Positions 1-5,363 of a stretch of DNA of 5,656 nt are shown here, piece after piece (position 1 is the first letter of the stretch; every line of letters starts with the position of its first letter). Below the pieces are notes generated by a model, which did not search any database, had not been told where the DNA came from, and saw nothing but the letters and a program-made list of their open reading frames with translations. This stretch comes from an uncultured Selenomonadaceae bacterium (GTDB taxonomy: Bacteria; Bacillota; Negativicutes; Selenomonadales; Selenomonadaceae), in assembly GCA_905233965.1 (NCBI GenBank), contig CAJOFG010000062.1:1-5656 (forward strand). Direction: 5' to 3'. A program made the position numbers and the translations under genes.

Positions 1-63
1 GAAGTTTTGCAAAAAGCCAAACTCGCAAACAAATTTATTGAGTTGTCAATGAACTTGCAGTAA
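1..63 (+). CDS. 3' end of an unidentified protein-coding gene (partial)
   Basis: Frame 1 is open from the left edge and stops at TAA (61-63), giving 20 residues ending in ...KFIELSMNLQ. The stretch is rich in Lys, Ala, Leu and Asn and looks like a terminal amphipathic helix. The stop is followed 16 bases later by a clear intrinsic terminator, which supports this being a genuine gene end. The fragment is too short to identify the protein. The neighbouring glycosyltransferase and methyltransferase-like genes make a surface-polysaccharide or protein-glycosylation locus possible, but nothing in the 20 residues shows that. Confidence 0.6.
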   Translation, partial: EVLQKAKLANKFIELSMNLQ

Positions 64-79
64 GAAATATTTTTATTCT

Positions 80-114
80 GTCCGGCGCGAAAATTTTTCT
101 GCCGGACTTTTTTT
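80..114 (+). terminator. Rho-independent terminator after the partial gene
   Basis: A perfect 7-bp inverted repeat, GTCCGGC (80-86) and GCCGGAC (101-107), encloses a 14-base AT-rich loop and is followed directly by seven T (108-114). It lies between the TAA at 63 and the start at 132. No convincing sigma-70 promoter is visible between this hairpin and the next gene (only 17 bases), so the downstream pair is probably expressed by read-through or from a promoter that I could not recognise. Confidence 0.85.
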
Positions 115-131
115 GTTGATGAGGAATTTAC

Positions 132-824
132 ATGGAAAATTTTTGTGACGAAAAAAAAGTCGCGTTCATAACTTGCGTGAACAACGACTACTGGTATGAC
201 GAATGTTTTTTGTATCTCAAGCATTTGAAAATTCCGGAGGGAATGAGCGCGGAATTTATCGACGTTCGCGACGCCGACTCAATGACTTCAGGCTACAACC
301 GGGCGATGAAAAAAACTTCGGCGAAGTACAAAATTTATTTGCACCAAGATACTTTGGTCGTGAATAAAAATCTCGTCGCCGACCTGCTGAAAATTTTTCA
401 AGATGACTCGATAGGACTTGTCGGCATGATCGGTTGCATGAACTTGCCGAAAACCGGCGTGTGGTGGGACGGCATGAGGACGATAGGCAGAGTCCTTCAC
501 GCCTGCGAACCGGAAAGCGTCGTCGATTCGACTTGCACGGAGCCGGACGGAGATTATCAGCCGGTTGAGTCGGTTGACGGATTTTTTCTCGCTACTCAAC
601 ACGATTTGACGTGGCGCGAAGATTTATTCGACGGCTGGCACCTTTACGATACGTCGCAGTGCATGGAAATGAAACGCGCCGGTTATAAAGTCGTCATTCC
701 GAATCAGTCGAAAGATTTTTGGTGCATACACTGCCCGAAAGAAAAATCACTCGACCCGAAATATCGCAAGTACCAAAAAATTTTTTTGCGCGAATACGGC
801 GACGAATTGAATCCCGAGGTTTGA
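132..824 (+). CDS. Glycosyltransferase family 2-like protein (Glyco_tranf_2_5 type)
   Basis: A predicted cytoplasmic sugar transferase of 230 residues. The N-terminus has a strand-type start VAFITCVNND (10-19). Residues 53-74 hold a GYNRAM stretch followed by KYKIYLHQDT, where HQD (71-73) occupies the place of the metal/nucleotide-binding DXD motif; this arrangement is typical of the short GT-A proteins in the Glyco_tranf_2_5 group. Later come VDGFFLATQHD and FDGWHLYDTSQCMEMKRAGYKV, resembling the acceptor/catalytic half of GT-A folds, and a C-terminal CIHCP. No signal peptide or membrane segment is seen. ATG 132 is supported by GAGG at 121-124 with 7 bases spacing. The stop is one base from the next start, so the two genes form a pair. 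Donor and acceptor cannot be told; O-antigen, exopolysaccharide or flagellin glycosylation are all possible. Confidence 0.82.
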   Translation: MENFCDEKKVAFITCVNNDYWYDECFLYLKHLKIPEGMSAEFIDVRDADSMTSGYNRAMKKTSAKYKIYLHQDTLVVNKNLVADLLKIFQDDSIGLVGMIGCMNLPKTGVWWDGMRTIGRVLHACEPESVVDSTCTEPDGDYQPVESVDGFFLATQHDLTWREDLFDGWHLYDTSQCMEMKRAGYKVVIPNQSKDFWCIHCPKEKSLDPKYRKYQKIFLREYGDELNPEV

Positions 825-825
825 C

Positions 826-1728
826 ATGGAAAAAATAAAACCCAACCTGACCGGCTTTATTGATGCCGGCGATTTTTTTAAAACGATTTTGGTTATCGAA
901 AGTCCGGAATATATCTCTGAATTACTTGAACGATTTCCGACGGCAGAAATTTTTTTCATCACGCCGGATGAAGAAGTTGCCGAAAAATTTTCCGGGACGG
1001 AGCGCGTAAAAATTTTTATCCTCGACTACCGGGAAGAGCGTTTGCCGTTCGACGAAGAATTTTTCGATTTGATAATCGGCGATTTGACTTTGGAAGTCGT
1101 CGTAAATCCTCAGGATATTGCGGCGGGCTTTTCGACTTTCCTGAAACAGACCGGAGTTTGGCTGACGAGTTTCCGAAATATCCGGCACTGGTCGATTTTG
1201 GAAAGATTGATGAAAGGTCACTTCGGCGGGATTGTTTCACGATTTTACACGCGCTTGGAATTTGAGCGGCTGATGTACGCATCATTTTACAAACATTTGA
1301 GAGCGTCGCCCCTTCGCCGGAAAGCTCCGGAAGGTTTGATAAAAAAATTGGAGGAGTGCGGCTTTGAAAATATCGGCGGCGACTTGGAAGTTGAATTTTG
1401 GCTGATCCGGGCGGCGCGTTCAATGCCGGAGATGTCGCTTTTAAAATCCATGTTCACGCCGGAAATTCGCGCAAGGCTTGCAAGACTTTTGCACCGAATC
1501 GAATACGAAACAGACCTTGAGGACAGCGTAAAAAAATTTTGGAACCTGTGCGACGAAGAAAAAATTTTCACCGACTATATTGCGGCGTTCGTCCGTTCAG
1601 TCGTCATTCACCGGGAAAATTTTTATAAAAATTTGTCGGCTTGTTCGTCGCGTCCGGAAATTCCGGAAATAATCGACGAGGCGGAATCACTTTACGACGT
1701 TGAACCCGACGGAGGACTGCGAAAATAA
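826..1728 (+). CDS. Class I SAM methyltransferase-like protein with a degenerate SAM-binding loop
   Basis: A 300-residue protein whose first 135 residues follow the layout of polysaccharide-locus methyltransferases: a strand ILVIESP (21-27), an acidic end of strand 2 (ITPDEE), the LPFDEEFFDLIIGD segment (73-86) matching the usual post-motif 'LPFxDxxFDxI', then NP...FSTFLKQTGVWLTSFRNIRHWSILERLMKGHF (94-133), close to the common 'LKPGGxLxxSIPNxxHxSxLxxLLxGxF' pattern. The diagnostic glycine-rich motif I (DxGxGxG) is absent: strand 1 runs into ESPEYISELL without a glycine. The remaining 165 residues are helical, charged and unassigned. It may be a catalytically dead or altered member, or bind another ligand. 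Start 826 follows GAGG (816-819) located inside the end of the glycosyltransferase gene, so translation is probably coupled. Its 3' end is repeated downstream. Confidence 0.75.
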   Translation: MEKIKPNLTGFIDAGDFFKTILVIESPEYISELLERFPTAEIFFITPDEEVAEKFSGTERVKIFILDYREERLPFDEEFFDLIIGDLTLEVVVNPQDIAAGFSTFLKQTGVWLTSFRNIRHWSILERLMKGHFGGIVSRFYTRLEFERLMYASFYKHLRASPLRRKAPEGLIKKLEECGFENIGGDLEVEFWLIRAARSMPEMSLLKSMFTPEIRARLARLLHRIEYETDLEDSVKKFWNLCDEEKIFTDYIAAFVRSVVIHRENFYKNLSACSSRPEIPEIIDEAESLYDVEPDGGLRK

Positions 1729-1730
1729 AT
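1708..1730 (+). repeat. 23-bp direct repeat, copy 1 (3' end of the methyltransferase-like gene)
   Basis: These 23 bases encode the last residues DGGLRK plus the TAA stop of the methyltransferase-like gene. The identical 23 bases recur at 1799-1821, exactly 91 bp downstream. The unit contains GGAGGACTGCG, which looks like a Shine-Dalgarno sequence by chance or otherwise. The sequence 5' of the two copies differs, so this is not a simple 91-bp tandem duplication. Confidence 0.9.
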
Positions 1731-1758
1731 CGCGGTTATCAAATAAAATTTGTCGTAA

Positions 1759-1802
1759 CGTCCGGGCGCGTCTGCAGGGTCAAGCGTCACGCTTGCCGGA
1801 CG
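1759..1802. repeat. Nested palindromic element between the direct repeats
   Basis: The outer arms CGTCCGG (1759-1765) and CCGGACG (1796-1802) are perfectly complementary. Inside them lies a second perfect inverted repeat, CAAGCGT (1781-1787) and ACGCTTG (1789-1795), adjoining the right outer arm. The transcript can therefore form a two-part stem with a one-sided bulge (1766-1780). It is not followed by a T-run, so it does not look like an intrinsic terminator. It resembles short REP-like intergenic palindromes in layout; whether it recurs in the genome cannot be seen here. The right arm runs into the second copy of the 23-bp repeat. Confidence 0.6.
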
Positions 1803-1821
1803 GAGGACTGCGAAAATAAAT
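1799..1821 (+). repeat. 23-bp direct repeat, copy 2 (intergenic)
   Basis: Exact copy of 1708-1730, now in non-coding DNA between the palindromic element and the bidirectional terminator. Read in the same register it would again spell DGGLRK and a stop, but the frame is not open to the upstream gene because the 91-bp offset is not a multiple of three. It looks like a remnant of the gene's own 3' end, displaced or copied when the intervening 68 bp arrived. Confidence 0.9.
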
Positions 1822-1833
1822 TTTTCCGAATCA

Positions 1834-1880
1834 AAACAAAAAAACTCTCCGATGAAAAAAATTTCGTCGGAGAATTTTTT
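1834..1880. terminator. Bidirectional intrinsic terminator between convergent genes
   Basis: TCTCCGA (1846-1852) pairs perfectly with TCGGAGA (1867-1873), and the stem continues inward through one G-T pair and four Watson-Crick pairs to a loop of four A, giving about 12 bp. Rightward transcripts meet a T6 tract (1875-1880); leftward transcripts meet the complement of the A-rich tract 1834-1844. It separates the plus-strand methyltransferase-like gene from the minus-strand glycosyltransferase, whose stop codon begins at the edge of the T-run (1879-1881). Confidence 0.9.
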
Positions 1881-2664
1881 ACGATTTATTTTTTTCGGTG
1901 ACGTGAACATTTTCTTCGTCGATGTACCAAAGTTTAACGTACTTCGCCATAGTGTAGAAAAAATGGAAGGTCGCCAAAATGAAACCGATCTTCCCGTCCA
2001 AAAAACCGCCGCGCAAAAAATACATTCTGAACGCCGCCCAAAGAGGGTGAAAAATCACGTCGAGAATATTTGCCGACTTTCCCGCGTCGCGCATTTTTTT
2101 TGCCGCCAGCGTCGTGTACACGTTGAACTTCCCGAAATAATGTTCCCAATCGCGATAAGGATAATGCACCAGATATTTCGACGCGGCAAATTTTTTTTCT
2201 TCGCATTGATGAACTATTTTTTGATGAACCAAACCTTCAACGTAAGTGCCGGCTTTCGGAAAAAGTCGCGTGACGTAATCCGGAAACCAGCCGCCGTGCC
2301 TTAAAGGTTGTCCCCAAAAATAACTGAGCCGCGAACACCGATAAGCGAATTTTTTATCGTCCTCCGCAAGAATTTTTTTAATCTCCTCCGCCAATTCCGG
2401 AGTGGCACGTTCGTCCGCGTCGATGATAAAAATCCAATCGCATTTCGCTTGTTCAATCGCAAAAGTTTGCTGACTTCCCCAATCTCCGTTCAAGGCCCGT
2501 TTGACGACACGCGCTCCGAGTCGTTCGCAAATTTCCGGCGTCTTGTCCGTGCTGAAGTCGTCAACGACAACAATTTCGTCGGCAAAACTTTTCACGCTCT
2601 CGATACACGCGCCGATAAATTTTTCTTCGTTCTTCGCCAAAATGACGACGGAAACTTCAGCCAT
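1879..2664 (-). CDS. WaaE/KdtX-like family 2 glycosyltransferase (probable LPS core sugar transferase)
   Basis: A 261-residue GT-A enzyme expected to transfer a nucleotide-activated sugar, by family most like the beta-1,4-glucosyltransferase WaaE/KdtX group acting on lipopolysaccharide core on the cytoplasmic face of the inner membrane. Visible features are SVVILAKNEEKFI at the N-terminus (5-17), VVVDDFSTDKT (32-42), and WIFIIDADER with the DXD motif DAD at 82-84. Then come GGWFPDYVTRLFP and LVHYPYRDWEHYFGKFNVYTTLAAKKM, which are characteristic of this group. The last 50 residues are aromatic and hydrophobic and probably lie on the membrane. Length is normal. The ATG has GGAGAT upstream (GGAG at 2675-2678, 10 bases away). 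It starts 16 bp after the B12 activation gene and is the last gene of that unit. The exact sugar and acceptor are not deducible. Confidence 0.88.
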   Translation of the reverse strand: MAEVSVVILAKNEEKFIGACIESVKSFADEIVVVDDFSTDKTPEICERLGARVVKRALNGDWGSQQTFAIEQAKCDWIFIIDADERATPELAEEIKKILAEDDKKFAYRCSRLSYFWGQPLRHGGWFPDYVTRLFPKAGTYVEGLVHQKIVHQCEEKKFAASKYLVHYPYRDWEHYFGKFNVYTTLAAKKMRDAGKSANILDVIFHPLWAAFRMYFLRGGFLDGKIGFILATFHFFYTMAKYVKLWYIDEENVHVTEKNKS

Positions 2665-2680
2665 ATGATTTTATCTCCGT

Positions 2681-3397
2681 TTAATTTTTTCGCGCCGGGC
2701 AGTCCGATTTTTCGCACGTTTCGCAATTATGATTTTCGTCCGCACCGAATTTTTTTTCCGCCGCCGTAACTTTTTTTAATCCGATAATCGCCGTGATTGA
2801 TTTTCGCGGCATCAACATCATCGCGATACTCAATTTCATTCCTATTTCTTTCGCGCCGGTTATCGGGAAAAATTTTTTCTGACTGATTAACGACCAATCG
2901 CCGTAACCCGGACTGTACCGGCTTTTCATTTTGTAACCGTCTTTGGCAACCTCAACCGAAATTGCCTTCTCCGTTTCGTTCGCTGCCTGTTCGACTGCCG
3001 CAGTCGCCGCCGCGTCCAAAAGCATTGACGAAACATAATGACCGGTGCGAAATTTTTCCGTGACTTCGTGTTCAATTTCTTTGCCGACAGTCAAAGCCAT
3101 GCAAACTACTTTTTCACAGTCGGAAAGGTGCTTTACAATCGAATCGCCTTCAATTTTGAAATGCGGATCGGACAGAACCAAATGATTTTCCGAATCGTAA
3201 TCGTAAATGTTCCAGACGCCGCGAACTTTCAAAAGCAACAAAGCCTCTTCGCAAGCGTCGATAATATTTTGCTCCTCAAATTTTTCCGCGTGCGACAAGC
3301 CGGCGTATCTCCTCGTTTCCGCCGTATCTATTTCCGAAATTCTTGCATTGTATATCGGCACGTCAACCACCTCGCGAAAAAAAATTTTTTCAATCAC
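2681..3397 (-). CDS. Stand-alone vitamin B12-dependent methionine synthase activation-domain protein
   Basis: A 238-residue protein related to the C-terminal activation domain of cobalamin-dependent methionine synthase MetH, which binds SAM and allows reductive re-methylation of oxidised cobalamin. The signature is RYSPGYGDWSL at 160-170 followed by Q173, matching the RxSPGYG SAM-binding segment of MetH, then MPRKSITAIIG (196-206). The tail carries Cys225, Cys228 and Cys233 (CxxCx4C), common in free-standing members. In organisms whose MetH lacks this domain, such proteins are thought to supply it in trans. The start is GTG (3395-3397), which overlaps the preceding TGA stop as GTGA, so translation is probably coupled; no good Shine-Dalgarno is present and a GC hairpin lies just upstream. 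No metH or cobalamin riboswitch is seen in the window, so the partner must be elsewhere. Confidence 0.88.
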   Translation of the reverse strand: MIEKIFFREVVDVPIYNARISEIDTAETRRYAGLSHAEKFEEQNIIDACEEALLLLKVRGVWNIYDYDSENHLVLSDPHFKIEGDSIVKHLSDCEKVVCMALTVGKEIEHEVTEKFRTGHYVSSMLLDAAATAAVEQAANETEKAISVEVAKDGYKMKSRYSPGYGDWSLISQKKFFPITGAKEIGMKLSIAMMLMPRKSITAIIGLKKVTAAEKKFGADENHNCETCEKSDCPARKN

Positions 3398-3747
3398 AAA
3401 ACCGGGCGACCGCCCGCGCCGAGATTTCTCCGGGCATTTGCGGCACCTTTCTGCTTGTCTATCCGGTAAACGTAAGCCATAACTTCGGCTATCGCTTTGT
3501 AAAGCTCCGGCGGAATTTCCCTGTCAATTTCCAACGCCATCAACATATTTACAAGCGTCGTGTTCCGGTAAACGGGTATGCTGTTCTGCTGAGCGGTGGA
3601 AAGAATATGTTCGGCAACATGACCGCGCCCCTTTGCGATGACTTTCGGCGCGGCATCCTGCTCCATGTCGTATTTTAAAGCTACCGCTTTTTGATTGGCA
3701 ACTCTTTCTTCTTCCGCCGCGTCCGGCGTTCGATCCATTTCGTCCAT
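3394..3747 (-). CDS. YlqH-like small protein: FlhB/EscU C-terminal domain without membrane part
   Basis: A 117-residue protein equivalent to the cytoplasmic C-terminal domain of FlhB, the flagellar export switch, but lacking its four membrane helices. The match covers NQKAVALKYD (18-27), APKVIAKGRGHVAEHIL (33-49), IPVYRNTTLVNML and the closing EIPPELYKAIAEVMAYVYRIDKQK. FlhB's autocleavage motif NPTH is replaced by NQKA at 18-21, so self-cleavage as in FlhB is not expected. I chose ATG 3747 rather than the open TTG at 3780. The TTG would lie about 5 bases from the predicted transcript start, whereas 3747 has GGGG (3759-3762) at 11 bases, the same spacing as its neighbours. First gene of a three-gene unit. 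Such short proteins are often outside flagellar operons and their role is not established. Confidence 0.85.
   Translation of the reverse strand: MDEMDRTPDAAEEERVANQKAVALKYDMEQDAAPKVIAKGRGHVAEHILSTAQQNSIPVYRNTTLVNMLMALEIDREIPPELYKAIAEVMAYVYRIDKQKGAANARRNLGAGGRPVL
3403..3416 (-). promoter_or_regulatory. GC-rich hairpin just upstream of the B12 activation gene start
   Basis: CGGGCG and CGCCCG form a perfect inverted repeat with a two-base centre; in RNA the realistic form is a 5-bp GC stem with a four-base loop. It lies in the last codons of the FlhB-like gene, 5 bases before the GTG start of the next gene, where a ribosome binding site would normally be. Four T follow it closely, too few for a confident terminator. 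It might tune translation coupling or cause partial termination, or simply reflect the Gly-Gly-Arg-Pro coding sequence. Confidence 0.35.
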
Positions 3748-3792
3748 GTCTGTGCAATCCCCTGAAAATTTTCCGAACAAATAATTTGTATT

Positions 3793-3821
3793 ATTATATT
3801 TCCCGAAAAATTTAACGTCAA
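3793..3821 (-). promoter_or_regulatory. Sigma-70 promoter for the FlhB-like / B12 activation / glycosyltransferase unit
   Basis: On the minus strand, -35 TTGACG (3816-3821) and -10 TATAAT (3793-3798) are separated by exactly 17 bp. Transcription should start near 3786, giving a leader of about 39 bases before ATG 3747. The promoter lies in the 102-bp gap after the ComEA-like gene, with no intrinsic terminator between them, so upstream transcripts may also read in. Confidence 0.85.
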
Positions 3822-3849
3822 GCCCGGAATGAAAAATAAATGAAAAATT

Positions 3850-4428
3850 TTAAACGGTAATGTTGTCTTTCATCTTCTCGAAAGTTTTTTCGCCGATGCC
3901 GCGAACTTTTTTTATCTCGTCAATCGTTTGAAATTTTCCGTTCTGTTCCCGGTAATCGACAATTCTTTTCGCTATCGCCGGTCCGACTCCGCGAATTTTT
4001 TGCAATTCCGTTTCATCTGCCGTGTTTATGTTCACGATGTCGCCGGAATTTTTTCCCGAACCGGTTTTTTTGTCGGAAGTGTCGGTCGGAGTCGTTGAAG
4101 GTTCCTGCAAAACAATTTCCTTCGTCGGAATGTGAATGTGTTGTCCGTCCGTCAAATGTTCGGCAAGATTTACAACTTCGGTGTCGGCAAATTCGGTTAA
4201 ACCTCCCGCCGCATTGACCGCATCGACGATCCGCAAATTTCCGTTGTCCTCAAGCGTGACGACTGCCGGAGTTTTGACTTGCCCGGAAACGTAAACGCCG
4301 ATTGAATTTTTCGCGGGGACATCTTCCGACCCCGGCGGTGCGGAATTTTTTTCATCGTCGAACAGGTAAAAAGATCCGGCGACGAGTGCGACGGCAAGAA
4401 TTGTTATGAGTGCGATTTTATTTTTCAT
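3850..4428 (-). CDS. comEA: ComEA-like membrane-anchored DNA-binding protein (SLBB + helix-hairpin-helix)
   Basis: A 192-residue protein related to ComEA, the double-stranded DNA receptor of natural transformation, which is anchored in the inner membrane with its DNA-binding domain outside the cytoplasm. Order of parts: a short basic start MKNK, one hydrophobic helix (about 5-23), a SLBB-type domain (about 43-102, IGVYVSGQVKTPAVV to HIHIP), a low-complexity Thr/Ser/Lys/Pro linker (about 108-129), then two helix-hairpin-helix units: ELQKIRGVGPAIAKRI (141-156) and EIKKVRGIGEKTFEKM (171-186). This is the full-length Gram-positive-type architecture. An open extension of 28 residues upstream was rejected because it overlaps the previous gene. 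ATG 4428 has GGAGAT in front (GGAG at 4440-4443, 11 bases) and lies 20 bp after the TtcA-like gene. No comEB or comEC is adjacent in the window, so competence is possible but not shown. Confidence 0.9.
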   Translation of the reverse strand: MKNKIALITILAVALVAGSFYLFDDEKNSAPPGSEDVPAKNSIGVYVSGQVKTPAVVTLEDNGNLRIVDAVNAAGGLTEFADTEVVNLAEHLTDGQHIHIPTKEIVLQEPSTTPTDTSDKKTGSGKNSGDIVNINTADETELQKIRGVGPAIAKRIVDYREQNGKFQTIDEIKKVRGIGEKTFEKMKDNITV

Positions 4429-4448
4429 CGAAAAAAAATCTCCGGAAG

Positions 4449-5228
4449 TTAATGGTGAACGTAGGAATAATAAATCGACTTCATTTCGGCGCGTGTTTTC
4501 GGTTCGTCCCACAAATCGCCGACGGAATTTTTTCTCATCGCCGAAGTGATGTGGCTGAAAAAATCCGGGAAAGTCTTTCCCAAGTCGGCAATTAAATTTT
4601 TAATCGTCTGCCGGTTTGTCTTTCCGTCGAACGGACACGGCGATTTTATTATACCGAAATTTTTTTCGCCGACGAATTTTATCACCTGATATTCGCGAAG
4701 ATAAATAAGCGGACGAATCACGGTAATTTTTGTTCTGTCCAAAAAAGTTTTCGGTAAAAAAGTTGTCAGCTGCCCGGAGGAAAACAAACTCATCAAAAAA
4801 GTTTCCGCCGCGTCGTCCAGGTGGTGAGCGTAGGCAACTTTATTTGCTCCGATTTCGTTCGCGAACCCGTTCACTGCGGCGCGTCGAAAATAGGCGCAGG
4901 TGAAACACGGATTTTTATTCGCCGAACGAATCGCGCCGGCGATGTCAACGTCCCGGACGGTGTGCGGAATTTCCAATTCCCGGCAGAAGTCGGAAAGTTT
5001 TTCCAAGTTCGCGGAAAAATTTTCGTCGTCGAAACCCGGATTGATAGTCAGAGCGGCAAGGGAAAAATTTTTCGCCAAATGATTTTTGAAAACGGCAAGC
5101 GCATAAGTCAAAAGCAGGCTGTCCTTCCCGCCGGACAATCCGATTAAAATTTTGTCGCCGTCTTGAATCATATCAAACTCGACAACCGCGCGCATGATTT
5201 TTCCGTGAATATTTCCGGGCAACGTCAT
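4449..5228 (-). CDS. ttcA: TtcA-family tRNA 2-thiocytidine synthetase-like protein
   Basis: A 259-residue PP-loop ATPase of the TtcA family, which adenylates cytidine 32 of certain tRNAs and replaces its oxygen with sulfur, using an oxygen-sensitive Fe-S cluster. The PP-loop SGGKDS is at 32-37; the two cluster cysteines are in PCFTC (C108, C111), with the third in SPCPF (C198); the HHLDD motif is at 135-139, and RPLIYLRE at 172-179. All expected key residues are present. The reading frame stays open through the tRNA gene upstream, but the protein should begin at ATG 5228, preceded by GGAGAT (GGAG at 5240-5243, 11 bases) and giving the normal family length. It lies 37 bp downstream of tRNA-Ser and 20 bp before the ComEA-like gene. 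No promoter of its own is seen in the 37-bp gap. TilS is less likely because of the CxxC...C set and the size. Confidence 0.85.
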   Translation of the reverse strand: MTLPGNIHGKIMRAVVEFDMIQDGDKILIGLSGGKDSLLLTYALAVFKNHLAKNFSLAALTINPGFDDENFSANLEKLSDFCRELEIPHTVRDVDIAGAIRSANKNPCFTCAYFRRAAVNGFANEIGANKVAYAHHLDDAAETFLMSLFSSGQLTTFLPKTFLDRTKITVIRPLIYLREYQVIKFVGEKNFGIIKSPCPFDGKTNRQTIKNLIADLGKTFPDFFSHITSAMRKNSVGDLWDEPKTRAEMKSIYYSYVHH

Positions 5229-5237
5229 AAAAATTTT

Positions 5238-5243
5238 ATCTCC
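5238..5243 (-). promoter_or_regulatory. Ribosome binding site fixing the start of the ttcA-like gene
   Basis: GGAGAT on the minus strand ends 9 bases before ATG 5228 (11 bases from GGAG). The same GGAGAT box, 10-11 bases from ATG counted from GGAG, precedes the ComEA-like gene (4438-4443) and the WaaE-like gene (2673-2678). This agreement settles the start against the longer open frame that runs through the tRNA. Confidence 0.75.
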
Positions 5244-5265
5244 AAAAAAAATTTGCAAAAAAAAA

Positions 5266-5354
5266 TGGCGGAGAAGGTGGGATTCGAACCCACGGTGCCT
5301 TTCGACATCACCGGTTTTCAAGACCGGCTCCTTAAACCACTCGGACACCTCTCC
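5266..5354 (-). tRNA. tRNA-Ser (anticodon UGA), CCA end encoded
   Basis: An 89-base class II tRNA. The acceptor strands GGAGAGG and CTTCTCC pair with one G-U. The D-arm region contains TCCGAGTGGTTTAAGGA. The anticodon stem CCGGT/ACCGG holds the loop CUUGAAA, giving anticodon UGA for UCA-type serine codons. A long variable arm closes as TGTC-GAAA-GGCA, the serine hallmark. The T arm is GTGGG-TTCGAAT-CCCAC. Discriminator G is followed by encoded CCA (5266-5268). Position 32 is C, the base modified by TtcA. A perfect promoter lies immediately upstream, and nine T follow the CCA directly (complement of 5257-5265, interrupted only after that by GC), then the ttcA-like gene. Confidence 0.97.
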
Positions 5355-5363
5355 ACGCGGAAG

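Noticed and set aside
1852..2304. 150-residue plus-strand frame opposite the WaaE-like gene, and similar long antisense frames at 2308-2769 and 3038-3678
   Set aside because: They are shadows of well-supported minus-strand genes, with no recognisable domains and no ribosome sites. The high frequency of such frames follows from codon use.
3748..3780. TTG start at 3780 for the FlhB-like protein
   Set aside because: It lies about 5 bases from the transcription start predicted from the strong promoter and has no ribosome site; ATG 3747 fits both.
3398..3850. Cobalamin riboswitch or other leader element for the B12-related gene
   Set aside because: The region upstream of the operon is a short promoter plus a leader of about 39 bases, too small for a cobalamin riboswitch, and no B12-box-like conserved core is seen.
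4429..4512. 28-residue upstream extension of the ComEA-like protein
   Set aside because: It overlaps the end of the ttcA-like gene and would bury the membrane anchor behind a charged segment; ATG 4428 has a ribosome site and gives a normal anchor position.
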